The position numbers and the translations under genes are program-made. A stretch of DNA of 64,000 nt from assembly GCF_014905095.1 (NCBI RefSeq), contig NZ_CP041165.1:1984001-2048000 (forward strand). Reading direction: 5' to 3'. Of this stretch, positions 63,350 to 64,000 are shown one piece after another (the first letter of the stretch is position 1; each line of letters opens with the position of its first letter). This DNA comes from Sulfurimonas marina (GTDB lineage: Bacteria; Campylobacterota; Campylobacteria; Campylobacterales; Sulfurimonadaceae). Below the pieces are notes generated by a model that was not told the DNA's origin, searched no databases, and was given only the letters and a program-made list of their open reading frames with translations.

Positions 63350-64000
63350 TTTTTAGCCTTCTTAATTCTATTTTTTTTCTAATATATAGAACTATACCAT
63401 ACAAAACAAAACCGTAGAAAAACACTTTTACCCAGAACAGTGTCTCTTGATTTGCATCACCAGGGTCATTTTCTAATTTCACCTCTTTAGATGTTGCGAT
63501 CTGATGCGCAATATCTAAGTAACCATTGTACATAGATGCCGCATATTTCCCAACGATCTGCTCATTTTTAGCTTTTCCCGCTAAAAGAGGTAAAATAGTC
63601 CCGCCATAGTCTTTACGCAGCTTATTAAAACTTTCCCAGCTGTCTGCATATACTACAGCAATTAAAAATGCCTGTACAGCAGATGAAACAGGACTAAGTA
63701 CCTGATCTCTATGAAAATACTTATATAAAGTGTTATCGTTAACTTGAATATCAACCTGTGCATCCATCTCCGAAAACATCAGTAAAACTGTAGGTTCTTT
63801 AAATGTCGCAAGTAGTTCTTGCTCATACTTATACATATCTTGATTATCAGGTAGCTCTTTCAACATTACAAGCTTAAGTGAAATACCTGTTTTTGCATAA
63901 AGTTCAGATCCCAGAAGTTCTATATCTTTTGTAAATGGTTCACGATGAACTATCTCATCTTTATATAAATATTCTGCAAAAAGTTGTGATTGAAATAAAA
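63333..64000 (-). CDS. TPM-domain-like membrane protein, partial
   Basis: The frame stays open to the right edge, so the N-terminus is missing; 222 residues are visible. DIELLGSELYAKTGISLKLVMLKELPD followed by PTVLLMFSEMDAQVDIQVND resembles the TPM domain (YgcG/Psb32 group). A C-terminal helix (ETLFWVKVFFYGFVLYGIVLYIRKK) leads to a basic tail. An internal ATG at 63866 is not the likely start because homologous-looking sequence continues upstream. Overlaps the FixH-like gene. Confidence 0.65.
   Translation of the reverse strand, partial: LFQSQLFAEYLYKDEIVHREPFTKDIELLGSELYAKTGISLKLVMLKELPDNQDMYKYEQELLATFKEPTVLLMFSEMDAQVDIQVNDNTLYKYFHRDQVLSPVSSAVQAFLIAVVYADSWESFNKLRKDYGGTILPLLAGKAKNEQIVGKYAASMYNGYLDIAHQIATSKEVKLENDPGDANQETLFWVKVFFYGFVLYGIVLYIRKKIELRRLKNEQAE

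Noticed and set aside
1-64000. CRISPR array, prophage, tRNA or rRNA genes
   Set aside because: No regularly spaced repeats, phage structural genes, cloverleaf ends or rRNA sequence were recognised on either strand.

Overview
The window is a low-GC, gene-dense chromosomal segment from a Campylobacterota (epsilonproteobacterial) chemolithotroph, most like Sulfurimonas or a close relative. The gene content points there: a four-subunit PorGDAB oxidoreductase as used in reductive TCA carbon fixation, a petABC cytochrome bc1 complex with a diheme cytochrome c1, AddAB-type recombination nuclease, a CetAB-like split energy-taxis receptor, OprD-family porins, luxS, and a FixH-like gene at the right edge. 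I saw no rRNA, tRNA, CRISPR array or complete insertion sequence.

Layout. 1-4769 (minus): rsmI (partial), rpmE, rsmE, a membrane protein, queD, queE, moaA, an RDD protein. 4993-7700: petABC. 7763-9499: a PseG-like protein and an AraC regulator. 9601-12629 (plus): a Met-rich periplasmic protein, an outer-membrane barrel and a two-component system, with an 11-bp-period direct repeat in the promoter. 12693-14937: DUF898 protein and M48 protease. 14942-25: hydrolases, PEBP, an MddA-like methyltransferase, small hypotheticals, a glycosylase-like protein, a STAS-like/GNAT fusion, an aldo/keto reductase and a divergent marR/SDR pair (to about 23.3 kb). 23.3-29.2 kb: a CetAB-like pair behind a perfect FNR box, a LOV-winged-helix photoreceptor regulator, thpR and a Cache MCP. 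29.2-30.8 kb: an inserted Rhs tip plus immunity-like gene between long direct repeats. 30.8-39.9 kb: mnmG, a Sel1 protein, ribE, recQ, mnmD, proB, a Tsx-like channel. 40-46.1 kb: a diguanylate cyclase, the luxS operon and the AmmeMemoRadiSam trio. 46.3-49.5 kb: porGDAB. 49.6-53.2 kb: HAD phosphatase, OprD porin, peptide-binding protein. 53.3-54.1 kb: rplM-rpsI. 54.3-57.8 kb: an OprD porin in one operon with molybdate genes and a ModE-like half site. 57.8-64 kb: addA, addB, fixH-like gene and a partial TPM-like protein.

The most distinctive items are: (1) the Rhs-tip/immunity module wedged between the 3' ends of mcp and mnmG and bounded by 77-85 bp direct repeats; (2) a winged-helix/LOV regulator with a direct-repeat, apparently leaderless promoter; (3) a conserved apical RNA core carried on two unrelated long stems at 2.5 kb and 33.7 kb; (4) two 59-bp tandem structured units after petC; (5) an OprD porin tied to modBC with an operator-like site but no modA. 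All functional statements come from reading motifs and context; no database search was run.
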